A stretch of 64,000 nucleotides of DNA from Prorocentrum cordatum (GCA_963575745.1 CAUYUJ010018465.1:117874-181873); one strand, 5' to 3'; shown: positions 1 through 9,304, counted from the first letter of the stretch. Made by a program: numbers and translations. Notes: a model not told the origin generated them from the letters alone.

Positions 1-345
1 TTCGCCATCGAGATGGCCGTCACCTACGACCAGGTCGACGGCTCCAACCTCGCCAGCATGGAGGTGGTCTCACGGGCCTACCAGCTGATCGAGGAGACCA
101 TGGGGAGCATGAAGATCGAGGGCGTTGAGCACTACATCGGCCGCCAGAAGCAGAGTGCCCGCCGTGGCGTCGCGATGGCGCCGGGGGTCGCTAAGTACGC
201 CACCGACCAGGTCGCCAAGGAGACGGAGATCCAGAAGCAGAGGCGCAAGGCGCGCGAGGAGAAGTCTGCCCAGTCGGGCAAGAAGGACAAGGGTGACCTG
301 GGGTCAGCGGTCGGGAGGTGGCTCGACCCGATCGCCGCATTTTGA
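1..345 (+). CDS. Gag-like ORF1, C-terminal part (5' partial)
   Basis: The frame is open from base 1 to a TGA at 343-345, so only the last 114 codons are inside the window. The visible part begins with a YDQ-type segment followed by an amphipathic helix (around SMEVVSRAYQLIEE) and ends in a Lys/Arg/Glu-rich tail, as in a nucleic-acid-binding Gag C-terminus. The same helix plus basic tail recurs in decayed form at 15.60-15.94 kb in the second DIRS-like copy, which supports calling this ORF1 of the element. The next ORF starts about 46 bases downstream in another frame. Exact function is unknown; a structural role in the retroelement particle is inferred from position. Confidence 0.6.
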   Translation, partial: FAIEMAVTYDQVDGSNLASMEVVSRAYQLIEETMGSMKIEGVEHYIGRQKQSARRGVAMAPGVAKYATDQVAKETEIQKQRRKAREEKSAQSGKKDKGDLGSAVGRWLDPIAAF

Positions 346-391
346 GAGCCAGTTTTGTGGGCCTCCTGATGTCCAACCTCCTGGCGATGGC

Positions 392-2490
392 ATGCTGCCC
401 TTTGCTGTGTCTGCGTCGCCGATTTCCTCATCTCCCCCGCCTGGACTTTCCCGTTCGGTTCGGGCTCGCCTTTCCCGCGCCCAGTTGATCGAGGAGCGTA
501 CTCGGGACACCGTGGAGTGCCTCAACTTGCTTGGGGGCTACGCCACACCGCGGGTCGCGCCAGAGCGCCTCTCACATCTGGATGTTTTGTTGCATCGACG
601 TGTTCGAGGGCTGCATCGTGATATGGCTGCCCCTCCGAGCACGTCGGCCCAGGAAGCCTGCTCAGAGCTTTTGGGCCGCCCGTGTCTGCACTGCGACACG
701 GCCAGCGACTTGCCGCTGAGGCCCTACGCTCCGCACCTCGTGAGCTGGCCCGAGTTGGGAAACGAGCCTCAGTGGCTCGCGGATCGGCTGGGGACACGCG
801 AACGATGCTCTCTCTTGGACCTCGACCATGCTTTGCTGCTGCCGCCACCGAGCTTCGACGAGGCCGTGGAGACAGAGGGGAGGCCCACGTTGTACATGGA
901 CTCTGTGCTGGAGCGGAACAGGCCGCTCTACCTTGAATTCATCCAGTCGGGCGTCTCGCGGGGCGTCTTCGTCTTAGGGGAAGAGAGGGCCGAGGACGTC
1001 TCCGCCTTCTTCGTGGCTAAGAAGGACGAGCGGATAAGGATGGTGCTGGACTGCAGGCGTAGCAACCAGCGGTTTCAGCCTCCTCCGTCGGTCAGCCTGT
1101 TCTCCGCCGCGGGGTTCGCGGACCTCGAGGTGCCGAAGGACACGCCCCTCTACTACGCGGGGGTGGACGTCCAGAACGCGTTCTACCAGCGCAAGCTGCC
1201 GGCCTACCTGCGGTCGCACTTCTGCTTGCCGAAGGTCACCGCGGGCGAGCTTGGCATCAGCAGGCTTGACGGGGGGCGTGTCCCGCCCTGGGCCTGCCTT
1301 TACCCACAACTTGCCGTTGTTCCCATGGGGTGGAGCTGGGCACTCTTCTTCGTTCAGAAGGCTCACGAGCGGACGCTGGACCAGCACGACGCCCTGAAGC
1401 CCGAGCTGCGGGCGGTCGACTTCGTGCCGGTCCCCAGCCCGCTCGAGGAGCCCATCCACTCGCTGTGCGTCGACAACGTGCTCGTGGTCGGCACCGACCG
1501 TGAGGCCGTGACCAGGGTCAGGCGTGAGGCCTCCAAGGCGCTGGAGGGCTCCGGCCTGGCCGTCCACGACGAGACCGACGCCGCTGAGAGCATGGCCATG
1601 CTCGGCGGGCAGCTGCATGGATCGCCTGCCCGCGCCACCTTGGCGCCACGGAGGTTCTGGAAGCTGTGCATGGGGCTCGGCTACTTGGTTCAACGGCGCC
1701 CCCGCGTCACCAGCCGTGACATCGAGCACGTCATCGGCCACTGCACGTTCGCCGCGCTGTGTCGGCGTGAGAGCTTGAGTTGCTTCGGCGCCGTCTACTC
1801 GTTCGTCCAGCAGAATTGCCAGCGCGCCAGGCCCCTCTGGGCGTCGGCACGGCGCGAGTTCAGGATCTTCCGCGGCTTGCTGGTCACGCTCGTCTCGGAC
1901 CTCGACGCCGAGTGGTCCACCAAGGTCGTCATGACTGACGCCTGCCAGACGGGCCACGCCTCTGTCGAGGGCGAGTGGGACCTCTCCGAGGTGCAGAGTG
2001 CTGGTCGCTGGCACGAGCGGTGGCGGTTCCGCCACACGCGTGAGGCGGACGGGGGTTGGCGGCCGCGCGACCGCGCGGCACGTGCGGCCGAGGCCGCCGA
2101 GCTCGATGCACACCCGTCTGTTCTGTTGCGCCAGGGTCTCGCCAACAAACGATTCCCTGAAGTGTCGACGCACGCCATCCGCCGCACCAGCTGGTCGACC
2201 ACGCACTACTCGCCACTCTTCGGCAAGGGGCCCATGCATCGTAGGGAGGCAAGGGGTGACTTATACGCCGTGAAGCTGATCCTGTCGGACGCGGACTCCT
2301 GGGGGAAGAGGCGCGTCGTCTTGGGGGACAATCCAGCACTCGCACTTGCACTATCTAAAGGACGTTGTCGTGATACATTTCTGCTCAATATCTTGCGGCG
2401 AGGCGCCGCCTTGACTCTCGCCTCGGGGGCCCGCATGCATCGACGATGGGTGCCCAGCGAGTTCAATGCGGCCGACGGTGACAGCCGCTC
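392..2490 (+). CDS. reverse transcriptase / RNase H ORF of the DIRS-like element
   Basis: The first ATG after the ORF1 stop is at 392; the same frame is open from before it to 4702. RT motif A is VDVQNAFYQ with the catalytic Asp codon at 1166-1168. Motif B is around VPMGWSWALFF near 1318-1350. Motif C reads CVDNVLVVG with Asp at 1472-1474 followed by Asn, so the usual YxDD pair is D-N here. An RNase H-like Asp lies in MTDACQTGHA (codon 1937-1939), and a DIRS-style RNase H end, WVPSEFNAADGDSR, lies near 2447-2488. The protein would copy element RNA into DNA. After about 2490 this frame becomes an Ala/Pro/Arg-rich shadow of the recombinase ORF until it reaches the methyltransferase-like domain. 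Confidence 0.8.
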
Positions 2491-3914
2491 CCGCGAGGGT
2501 GCTGCAGGGCGCGCTGCATCTGGGGCCAGCTGGCGCGCTGCCGCGGCGCGCGGGCGCCAGCTTCGGCACCGCCGCAGCTCGGCGCGGGGCCCCGAGGGCG
2601 ACAGTCGGCTCGACAGCGGCTGGCCCGCGGCCCCAGCGGCCCCGCCTGGACTCGAGCGTAGCCCCGCCACTGGCAGCCGCGCGCCCGCTGCGGCCCCGCG
2701 GCCTGGCGGCGCCGCCGTCGGCCAGGCGGCTGAAGCGCAGCGCGCCTGGGAGTGGCCCGACAGCGCAGGCCCCTCCGCAGCCCTCGGCGGCTCGGACGCC
2801 GGCGCGCCGCAGCTCGGGCCCCCTGGGCTCGCCTGCCTTGCGCCGCCGCGAGGCTCTGACTCGACGTCCGTCGGTGGTGCTGGCGGCCCCGCGCAGCATC
2901 CCCCTGCGGGAGCTGCCGCGCTCTGTGCAGCGCCGCCTGGACGCTGGGGAGCAGGCGCGGGACACCACCCGCCAGCTCTCCATCACCGAGGCAGCCGCGG
3001 TGGGACGGCGGAGCCGACTGCAGTACACGCGGCTGCTCGAGCTGTTCCTCAGGCGCAGCCGCTTGACGTCTCTGGCTGCGCCTGCTGCCGACACGGACGC
3101 CGCGGTGGTGAGGTTCTTCGACGAGCTGTACCTCGAGGGGAAGGTCGCGTCGACGGGCGAGAAGCTCCTCGCCGCGATCTTCATGCACGTGCCCGACTAC
3201 CAGAGCAAGGGGAAGCTGGCCCTGCCGCGCGCCTACCGCGCGCTGCGAGGCTGGCGCCTGCTGCGGCCATCGCGGACGCGGCGCCCGCTGCCCTGGGCGG
3301 CTTGCATGGGCGTGGCGCGCCAGATCTGGAGGATCAGCGGCCGCCCCGCCCTCGCGGTGTTCTGGCTCCTGATGGTGGACGCGTACCTGAGACCTGGCGA
3401 GGCGTTCCGCCTGACCTGCGGCCAGGTGATTCCTCCGCAGGCGCACATGCCCAAGGTGACGATCCACATCAACCCCGACTACATGAAGAGGCCGAGCAAG
3501 ACTGGCGAGATGGACGAGACAGTGGACGTGGCACGTCCGTGGCTGGGCAACCTTCTGGTTCGGCTGGCCCAGGGCCCGCCCAGCGCCCCCCTGTGGACGT
3601 TCTCCATGACGGAGGCCAAGGACGTGTTCGAGCGCGCGGCTCGCGCGCTGCACTTGGACAAGCTGCTGCCCGTGCTCTACACAGCCCGACACAGCGGTGC
3701 GTCCATCGACCGCTTCACGGGGGGGATCTCGTTGCAGGAGGTCCAGCGGCGCGGCCGCTGGCGCCGACCGAGCTCGGTCAGGCGCTACGAGAAGCGCGGG
3801 CTCATCCAGGCGGTGTGGAGCGAGATGGGGCCCTCAGCCAAGGCATGCTGCCTCCAGGCCGAGGCCGAGCTGCCCTCGCTGCTCGGCGTCGCCTCGCTAT
3901 CCGCCAACGCTTGA
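2466..3914 (+). CDS. tyrosine recombinase (integrase) of the DIRS-like element
   Basis: This 482-codon ORF starts at an ATG overlapping the RNase H end by about 25 bases and is +1 relative to the RT frame. Residues 1-150 are low-complexity Ala/Pro/Arg; the recombinase fold follows. Box I Arg is in AYLRPGEAF (residue 309, codon 3390-3392). A beta-hairpin with a candidate Lys (SKTGEMDE) follows. Box II is LYTARHSGAS: Arg 408 is present, but the first His of HxxR is Tyr 405. Then come QRRGRW and the nucleophile candidate Tyr 441 in RRYEKRG (codon 3786-3788). It would integrate circular element DNA. The His-to-Tyr change occurs elsewhere in this superfamily, so it does not by itself prove inactivation. 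Confidence 0.75.
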   Translation: MRPTVTAAPARVLQGALHLGPAGALPRRAGASFGTAAARRGAPRATVGSTAAGPRPQRPRLDSSVAPPLAAARPLRPRGLAAPPSARRLKRSAPGSGPTAQAPPQPSAARTPARRSSGPLGSPALRRREALTRRPSVVLAAPRSIPLRELPRSVQRRLDAGEQARDTTRQLSITEAAAVGRRSRLQYTRLLELFLRRSRLTSLAAPAADTDAAVVRFFDELYLEGKVASTGEKLLAAIFMHVPDYQSKGKLALPRAYRALRGWRLLRPSRTRRPLPWAACMGVARQIWRISGRPALAVFWLLMVDAYLRPGEAFRLTCGQVIPPQAHMPKVTIHINPDYMKRPSKTGEMDETVDVARPWLGNLLVRLAQGPPSAPLWTFSMTEAKDVFERAARALHLDKLLPVLYTARHSGASIDRFTGGISLQEVQRRGRWRRPSSVRRYEKRGLIQAVWSEMGPSAKACCLQAEAELPSLLGVASLSANA

Positions 3915-4702
3915 GCGACCCCCGCGCCAAGAGACACGAGTATTTCTATGTAGAAATCTTCTCGGGCTCAGAACATTTCTCGAATTCGTTGCGCCGTCGT
4001 GGTTTCAGAGTGTACTCTTTTGATGTGCTGCAAGGGCCCCAAGGTGACCTCCCGAGGCCCGCTGTCTTTAGGCGCATCTTGAGAATGATCAAGTCCGACA
4101 AATGTCTCGGTGTGCTAGCTGGTGTGCCATGTAAGTCGTTCTCCATTGCCCGAGGAGGCCGTAATGCAATCAGATCGTCGCAAGCTCCCTCTGGCCTCCC
4201 CTCGCTCCCGCCTCATCTGCAATGCCTGGTAGACGAGGGCAACAAACTGTTTCAGGTGTCCTGTAAGATCTTTAAGTGCTGTAAACAGATGCGGGTTCTT
4301 TTTTTGTGGGAGAAACCTCAGTCATCCTACATGTGGAAAATGGATGCTGCCGTCCAGATGTTTCGCTGGCCCGGGGTCCGCGACATTATAACTAACTATT
4401 GCGGTTGGGGCACGCCGCGGTGTAAACCCACTAGGCTGAGATGCTTCCTGCTGCCGAGAGCCGACGACTTGTGTAAGCGTTGTAAAGCTGTTCGTGGCAT
4501 CTGCTCGTTCTCTGGAAAGAAACACCAGATTCTCCAGGGCCGAGACGGCCTGGGCATTCACTGGACCGCTCGCGCCGCAGCTTACCCTCACGTGCTTGCG
4601 AATCGAATGGCCGATGTGTTTCAAGATGCTGCATTCGATCGTGTCTTTCGGCAAACCATCCGCCTGTACCCCTTCCGCGTGCATGACCCCGAGCCGCACT
4701 GA
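3902..4702 (+). CDS. methyltransferase-like (C5-type) domain of the DIRS-like element
   Basis: This domain is back in the RT frame and has no Met of its own before the fold. It therefore needs fusion through the open RT frame, a -1 shift from the recombinase ORF just before its TGA at 3912-3914, or an indel correction. Visible C5-methyltransferase-like elements are a glycine-containing motif I (EIFSGSEHFS), the AdoMet-site-like FDV, and a motif IV-like GVPCKSFSIARGG with a candidate catalytic Cys. A WEKP block stands where ENV/ENP is usual. WGTPRCKPTRLR resembles motif VIII, and a C-terminal IHWTARAAAYPHVL segment follows. The ORF ends at TGA 4700-4702. Methylation of the element's own DNA is an inference. 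Classical DIRS methyltransferases are Dam-like, so this PC-containing type differs. Confidence 0.6.
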   Translation, partial: RQRLSDPRAKRHEYFYVEIFSGSEHFSNSLRRRGFRVYSFDVLQGPQGDLPRPAVFRRILRMIKSDKCLGVLAGVPCKSFSIARGGRNAIRSSQAPSGLPSLPPHLQCLVDEGNKLFQVSCKIFKCCKQMRVLFLWEKPQSSYMWKMDAAVQMFRWPGVRDIITNYCGWGTPRCKPTRLRCFLLPRADDLCKRCKAVRGICSFSGKKHQILQGRDGLGIHWTARAAAYPHVLANRMADVFQDAAFDRVFRQTIRLYPFRVHDPEPH

Positions 4703-4743
4703 CGGCAGTGAGCCGATAGCGACTTTTGGTGCCTCGAATGTCG

Positions 4744-4873
4744 GCACGGATCTGTAATGTGCGTTGTTGTGTGTGTCACGCCGGCGTGCTCCCAGAGTTG
4801 TGCTGTCTGCAAGGTCACCACATGCGGATGACATATATGAAAGTTCTGTGTAAAAGGACGGGTGGGGAATCTC
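4744..4873 (+). repeat. 3' direct repeat, copy 1 (B1-like)
   Basis: This 130-bp unit begins GCACGGATCTGTAATG and ends GGGGAATCTC, 42 bases after the methyltransferase-domain stop. It matches 5009-5140 almost exactly. The differences seen are one GT dinucleotide and about three substitutions, so the duplication is recent or conserved. Its position just after the last ORF fits the B1 part of a split direct repeat. Confidence 0.85.
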
Positions 4874-5008
4874 CGACATGTCCTCAGAACGTGCAGGAGA
4901 TGAATACACAGAGTCCGATACGTTTCGCTCAAGCCTCCCTCCCTGTCTGAACTGGTGCACGACCTACCCGCCCTAGCTTTTGGCGGGCCGCAAGCAATTG
5001 TCTTGGCT
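4874..5008 (+). other. 135-bp spacer between the direct repeats (A2-like)
   Basis: Unique sequence between the two 130-bp repeats. If the element has the A1-ORFs-B1-A2-B2 layout of PAT/DIRS-like elements, this should equal the element's 5' terminus, which is outside the window. It contains a short open frame from ATG at 4878, which could mark the ORF1 leader, but this is only a suggestion. Confidence 0.4.
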
Positions 5009-5140
5009 GCACGGATCTGTAATGTGCGTTGTTGTGTGTGTGTCACGCCGGCGTGCTCCCAGAATTGTGCTGTCTGCAAGGTCACCACATGCGGATGACA
5101 TATATGAGAGTTTTGTGTAAAAGGACGGGTGGGGAATCTC
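5009..5140 (+). repeat. 3' direct repeat, copy 2 (B2-like)
   Basis: Second copy of the 4744-4873 unit, in the same orientation and 265 bases downstream. It stops abruptly where a (GAT)n microsatellite begins, so this boundary is the likely 3' end of the DIRS-like element. Confidence 0.85.
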
Positions 5141-5395
5141 TTGATGATGATGGTGATGATGATGATGATGATGCTGATGATGATGATGCTGATGATGATG
5201 ATGGTGATGATGATGATGATGATACGAGGCTGCTGCTGATGATGATCCTGACGACGATGACGCTGATGATGAAGATGAGGAGGAGGATAATTATGCTGAC
5301 CTGGAAGACGCGCATGGCGAGGAGGAGGAGGAGGCAGAGGATAATGATGAGGAGGAGCAGGAGGAGCAGGATGAGTAGGACTAGGAGGGAGAGGG
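5141..5395 (+). repeat. (GAT)n / (GAG)n microsatellite
   Basis: Near-perfect GAT and GCTGAT triplets to about 5280, then GAG/GAT purine-rich sequence. The open frames seen in it are triplet-repeat artefacts. Confidence 0.9.
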
Positions 5396-5703
5396 GACAT
5401 GAGACGGAGTTGGAGGTGGAGCCGCCGAAGGGGGGAGGAAAATGAAGTGGAGCCGGACGCGGAGGCGGAGGACGCAGCCATTTTCACGTTTGCCCTCTGT
5501 TGGTAGTTTCTCGGCTCGCACGTGCTTTAGATGACGCTGGCGGCAGTCACAGGAACTCGCGCCGCACCCCGCAGCAGCGCTCGACGGTGCATGAGGGCGC
5601 TCTGGCCGATCGAGGCTGCATCACGCCAGCTTGACCGTTATCCCGACGAGCCGAGGAGGCCCGCTTCATGCGATGTTCAGGTCGCGGGCCTAGTCAGGGC
5701 CTT
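5396..5703. other. unassigned sequence
   Basis: GC-rich unique DNA with no convincing gene, RNA or repeat on either strand. Confidence 0.5.
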
Positions 5704-5762
5704 CCTCCCTCCTCCTCCTCCTCCTTCTCCTCCTCCTCCTCCTCCTCCTCATCCTCCTCCAC
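5704..5762 (+). repeat. (CTC)n microsatellite
   Basis: About 59 bases of mostly uninterrupted CTC/TCC triplets. Confidence 0.9.
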
Positions 5763-5904
5763 AGTTACACAATATGAATACTACTCTCCTCCATCCCCTG
5801 ATGGCGTGCGGAAGATAGCGGGCACCCCTCCGCGTACTGTTTTTTACACACAGGATTTCCCGGAGTTGGGTTTTCGCTTTTTTATTTCAAAATGATGCTC
5901 TCGC

Positions 5905-6105
5905 TGAGGCGCGGGCTTCATTTTCGGGCTTCCGCTCGTTCCGAATCGTGCTCCCCCTGCAGCGCTGGCCTCATTTCTGTGCTTCCGCTCGTTCCGAATC
6001 GTGCTCCCGCTGCAGCGCTGGCCTCATTTCCGCGCTTCCGCTCGTTCCGAATCGTGCTCCCGCTGCAGCGCTGGCGTCATTTCCCGTGCCATGCCACGGC
6101 ATGCA
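5905..6105 (+). repeat. 53-bp minisatellite
   Basis: About 3.5 tandem units. The block TTCCGCTCGTTCCGAATCGT recurs at 5930, 5983 and 6036, exactly 53 bases apart, alternating with a CTGCAGCGCTGGCCTCATTT block. The array ends in a palindrome-like GTGCCATGCCACGGCATG. An inverted copy of array and flank lies at 56130-56345. Confidence 0.9.
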
Positions 6106-6390
6106 ATGCAATGCTAGGTTGCGTTCCGTTGCGCGATGCCATGCCTTCAGCTACAGCTGCCATATCCATTGCGTAAGTGCCACGTCCTGCTATGCCATGC
6201 TACGCTTTGATCTTCAACACCATGCTATGCAATGTTCTATTCGGGGCCGCTGTGCGATGCCATGCTTTGCGTTGCAAAGCTTTGTGATGCAATTCTTCAC
6301 TACGCGACGCCACGCCATGCTGTGACATACTACGCTTTGCGGTGCTCTTCTACGCCATGCCATGCCGTGCTCTACAATGCATTGCGTACC
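6100..6390 (+). repeat. degenerate ATGC-rich repeat
   Basis: Repeated, diverged short motifs such as GCCATGCTA and GCGATGCCATGC run directly on from the 53-bp minisatellite. No gene is supported. Confidence 0.7.
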
Positions 6391-6507
6391 CTTTCGGGAT
6401 CATTGCCCTGCTCAACTTCCGACTGTGCGAGTAGAGAGGGGATCTCCGCCATGGTAAGGGATGGGAGGGAGGGGTAGGATGTCAGATATGACGCGAGCGC
6501 ACCTAGC

Positions 6508-6680
6508 TTGTCCTCCCCCTCCTCCTTCTCCGCCTCCTCCCCCTCCTCCTCCTCCTCGTCCTCCTTCTCCGCCTCCTCCGCCTCCGCCTCCTCCTCCTCT
6601 TCCCTCCTCCTCCTCCTCCTCCTCCTCCTCCTCCTCCTCCTCCTCCTCCTCCTCCTCCTCCTCCTCCTCCTCCCCCTGGG
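6508..6680 (+). repeat. (CTC)n microsatellite
   Basis: About 170 bases of CTC/TCC triplets with scattered CCG and CTT variants; the last 75 bases are almost pure. The following 280 bases, to the GT array, hold only GC-rich short repeats. Confidence 0.95.
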
Positions 6681-6962
6681 CGCCTGGACGGGACGCAGTC
6701 GATGAGGGGTGGAGGAGCGGGGCCCCCCCGAAGCGCCCAGGGGCCCAGGGGTCCGAAGCGGCGCCCAGGGGTCCGCTGTCCTGGTCGGCCACACGCAGGA
6801 GTGACCTTTCGCGCTGGAGCGACTTTCGGTGCTCTGCTTTCGGGGGTCGCTGCCAGGGGGCCACGTCCGAACCCTACCCCTACCCCCCACGACTGCCGAC
6901 GAGGAGGGTGAGGTTCACTTCGCTCGGGAGCTCCCGAGCGGAGTGACCCCCGCCCTCAGAAA

Positions 6963-6964
<2 letters not shown>

Positions 6965-7004
<40 letters not shown>

Positions 7005-7066
7005 GCGTGTGCGTGTGCGTGTGCGTGTGCGTGTGCGTGTGCGTGTGCGTGTGCGTGTGCGTGTGC

Positions 7067-7118
<52 letters not shown>

Positions 7119-7152
7119 GTGTGTCTGTGTGCGTGCGTGCGTGCGTGCGTGC

Positions 7153-7190
<38 letters not shown>
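6965..7190 (+). repeat. (GT)n / (GTGTGC)n microsatellite
   Basis: Alternating purine-pyrimidine array: pure GT, then about 14 units of GTGTGC, then GT again, a GTGC block and a last GT run. A sequence of this type can adopt Z-DNA. No gene. Confidence 0.95.
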
Positions 7191-7376
7191 AGTGTGGGTG
7201 TGTGGGGGTAGTGGTAGGGTTCGCATGTGGCCCCCCTAGCTGCGGAGCTGGGCCCAAGCACGCAGGCCGCTTTTGTCGCACCGCGCGCAGGGGCTGGCAG
7301 GCCGCGCACCAGAGGTCACTCTTGCCCAGGGTTTGCTCCTGCGCGTCGCCGGCCTGGTCGGTCAGCCGCCGAAGGG

Positions 7377-7500
7377 GTCCCAACTGGTGACCCTGCGACA
7401 ACGCCCCCAAGAGAGCCCCAAGAAGGCCACAAGAGGCACCCAAGAGACCCCAAGAGGCCCCTAAGAGGCCCCCAAGAAGCCCCCAATAAGCCTCCAAGCG
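7377..7500 (-). repeat. GGCCTCTTGGGG-type degenerate minisatellite
   Basis: On the minus strand this reads as repeats of CTTGGGGCCTCTTGG with spacing of about 11-15 bases. The same family recurs on the plus strand at 22.4-24.6, 41.7, 55.0-56.0 and 58.5-58.7 kb. Confidence 0.8.
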
Positions 7501-7576
7501 GCCCCGCGGAAGAGCTGCGATGCATGCCCAAGCAGGTGGCCTCGCGGTGGCGACCGCCAGCAGCGACGCAGCTCAA

Positions 7577-7905
7577 GACCCCAGCGGCCGCGGATGTGGA
7601 TGTTGTCGGGCGTGCACCCAGAGTAAGTAGCGCCGTCCTGAACCAACTGGTCACAGGGGGCCTGGTTGACCAGGACCAGCCTCGGGCAGGGGTTCACCGC
7701 CGAGGATACGCGGCCAGGTCGAACCAGGGGTGGGAAAGTATCCGTAGCACTCCAGCAGCCGTGGATGTGCATTTTCTTTTGTGGTGCATCCATCATAAGT
7801 AGCGTTCTCGTGAGTCAGCGAGTCACGAGGGACCTGGTTGGCCAGGATCCGTTGGCGCGTGCGGCGAGGTCGTGCCATTCGGCATGCGCTGTCCGCAAAC
7901 GTACC
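7577..7905 (+). repeat. tandem duplication, unit about 172 bp
   Basis: Two diverged units share a CAGCxGCCGxGGATGTG start, a TAAGTAGCG block (at 7624 and 7796) and GGCCTGGTTGxCCAGGA. The offset is 172 bases. No coding potential is evident. Confidence 0.7.
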
Positions 7906-8293
7906 CTGTACGGGTCCTCCGTGTGAGAGCGTGCGCGGCACGTGGCCACCACCACCATCGCTGGGACTGACCAGGTCAGTGTCGTGGGGGAGACCCCAGT
8001 AGCCGAAATTGCCAAGCATTCTTGTGCACTGTTTTTGTTCACGACGCAGGGGGTATGTGAAATTATGTATGCAAGGCCAGAGCCGTCGATTAAGCATCAA
8101 CGTTGATTTTCCCACGATATCAAATCACGCGACTGCCGCGCGCTCCTCTCCTTGCTTCCTCGCCCTCCTCGCCCTCTTGCCTTCCTCTCCCCTCACCGGC
8201 GTCGCGGCCGCGGCACCAGACAGCGACGATCCCGAGCCAACATTTGGCCACCGAGATCGGCCACTGCGCACCGAGTGAGTCTGCCGGGAACGA
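7906..8293. other. unassigned sequence
   Basis: No gene, RNA or clear repeat recognised; the last 150 bases become pyrimidine-rich toward the CTC array. Confidence 0.4.
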
Positions 8294-8642
8294 TGAGCGC
8301 TCGCCTCCCCCTCCTCCTCCTCCTCCTCCTCCTCCTCCTCCTCTCCTCCTCCTCCTCCTCTCCTCCTCCTCCTCCTCCTCCTCTTCTCCTCCTCCTCCTC
8401 CTCCTTTCCTCCTCCTCCTCCTCCTCCTCCTCCCTTCCCCTCGTCCTCCTCCGCTTCCTCCTCCTCCTCCTCCTGCGCCTCCTCCTCCTCCTCCTCCTCC
8501 TCCTCCTCCTCCTCCCCTCCTCCTCCTCCTCCTCCACCTCCTCCTCCTCCTCCTCGTCCTCCTCCTTCCCCCCCCTCCTCCTCCTCCTCCTCCTCCTCCG
8601 CCTCCTCCTCCTCCTCAGCCTCCTCCGCCTTCTCCTCCTGCG
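8294..8642 (+). repeat. (CTC)n microsatellite, about 350 bp
   Basis: One of the longest pyrimidine arrays in the window, mostly CTC with a few CTG, CCA and CTT interruptions. All six frames stay open, giving spurious poly-Ser/Pro/Leu and poly-Arg/Glu proteins. Confidence 0.95.
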
Positions 8643-9159
8643 CACAGCCTGAGGCGCCACAGAGTCTATGACACCACAGCCGTCAGTTGGCGTGGCTGTG
8701 GGCGCACCTTACAACCGCCCTCAGCCACGCGCTTCGGACAGGGCCCGCAAGGGCCAACGCTCCTGCCGCGAGGCTACACCTCAGGCAGAGAGGACTGCGC
8801 ACGGCCAGACCGCCAGCGCGCGCGGAGGGGCAGTGCAGGACCAGCAAAAAGTGGGTCACAGCACGAGCCCGCGTAAGAAAGAAAAGAGAGGGGAGGGCGG
8901 GCCGAGGGCCACGGGGCGATCTCCCTTACTGGGAGGATCCCCTATGGCCAACGACCTGCCCCACAGAGCGCGACCCCACGGTGGGGTCGGGCTGTTCCTG
9001 ACCATGAGCATCGAGAGCATCGGGCAAAACGTTAGGAGGAGGACGAGGGCGGCCACTGGCAGCTGCCAGCAGCCGCTGAACAATGGCAGCAAGCTCTGCC
9101 TCAGTGCGCTGCGTGCGCTGCTTGCGCACAGGCACGGCGGTGTCCGAAACACCTCCTCC
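8643..9159. other. unassigned sequence between CTC arrays
   Basis: Unique GC-rich DNA. Open frames on both strands show no recognisable domain; nothing is supported. Confidence 0.4.
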
Positions 9160-9245
9160 GCCTTCTCCTCTTCCTCCTCCTCCTCCTCCTCCTCCTCGTC
9201 CGCCTACGCCCCCTCCTCCTTCTCGTCCTCCTCCTCCTCCCCCCT
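9160..9245 (+). repeat. (CTC)n microsatellite
   Basis: CTC/TCC triplets with a GTCCGCCTACGC interruption. Confidence 0.9.
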
Positions 9246-9304
9246 CCGTCTCCGCCCTCCCGCCCTCGGCCACCTGGAGGCGGGGAGCGCCGGCTGGCTC
9301 TGCT

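Larger units (their letters stand above)
1..5140 (+). mobile_element. DIRS-like tyrosine-recombinase retrotransposon with methyltransferase-like domain (5' end outside window)
   Basis: In order this element carries the end of a Gag-like ORF1, a reverse transcriptase plus RNase H ORF, a tyrosine recombinase ORF, a methyltransferase-like domain, and two 130-bp direct repeats. RT with a tyrosine recombinase in place of a DDE integrase defines the DIRS order, and many members carry an extra methyltransferase-type domain. No protease or integrase core is visible. The two short repeats around a 135-bp spacer at the 3' end fit the B1-A2-B2 arrangement of split direct repeats. The matching A1 copy would lie upstream of the window, so this part is inferred. 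The ORFs are long and free of internal stops, so the copy is fairly young. Confidence 0.75.

Noticed and set aside
974-2239. 421-codon minus-strand ORF opposite the RT.
   Set aside because: Antisense shadow of the GC-rich RT/RNase H frame; no domain of its own.
5905-6090. CRISPR-like array (regular 53-bp spacing).
   Set aside because: Units are contiguous tandem repeats without variable spacers, and the genome is eukaryotic.
7960-8120. Possible short gene start near ATG codons before the CTC array.
   Set aside because: Frames are short and have no recognisable content.
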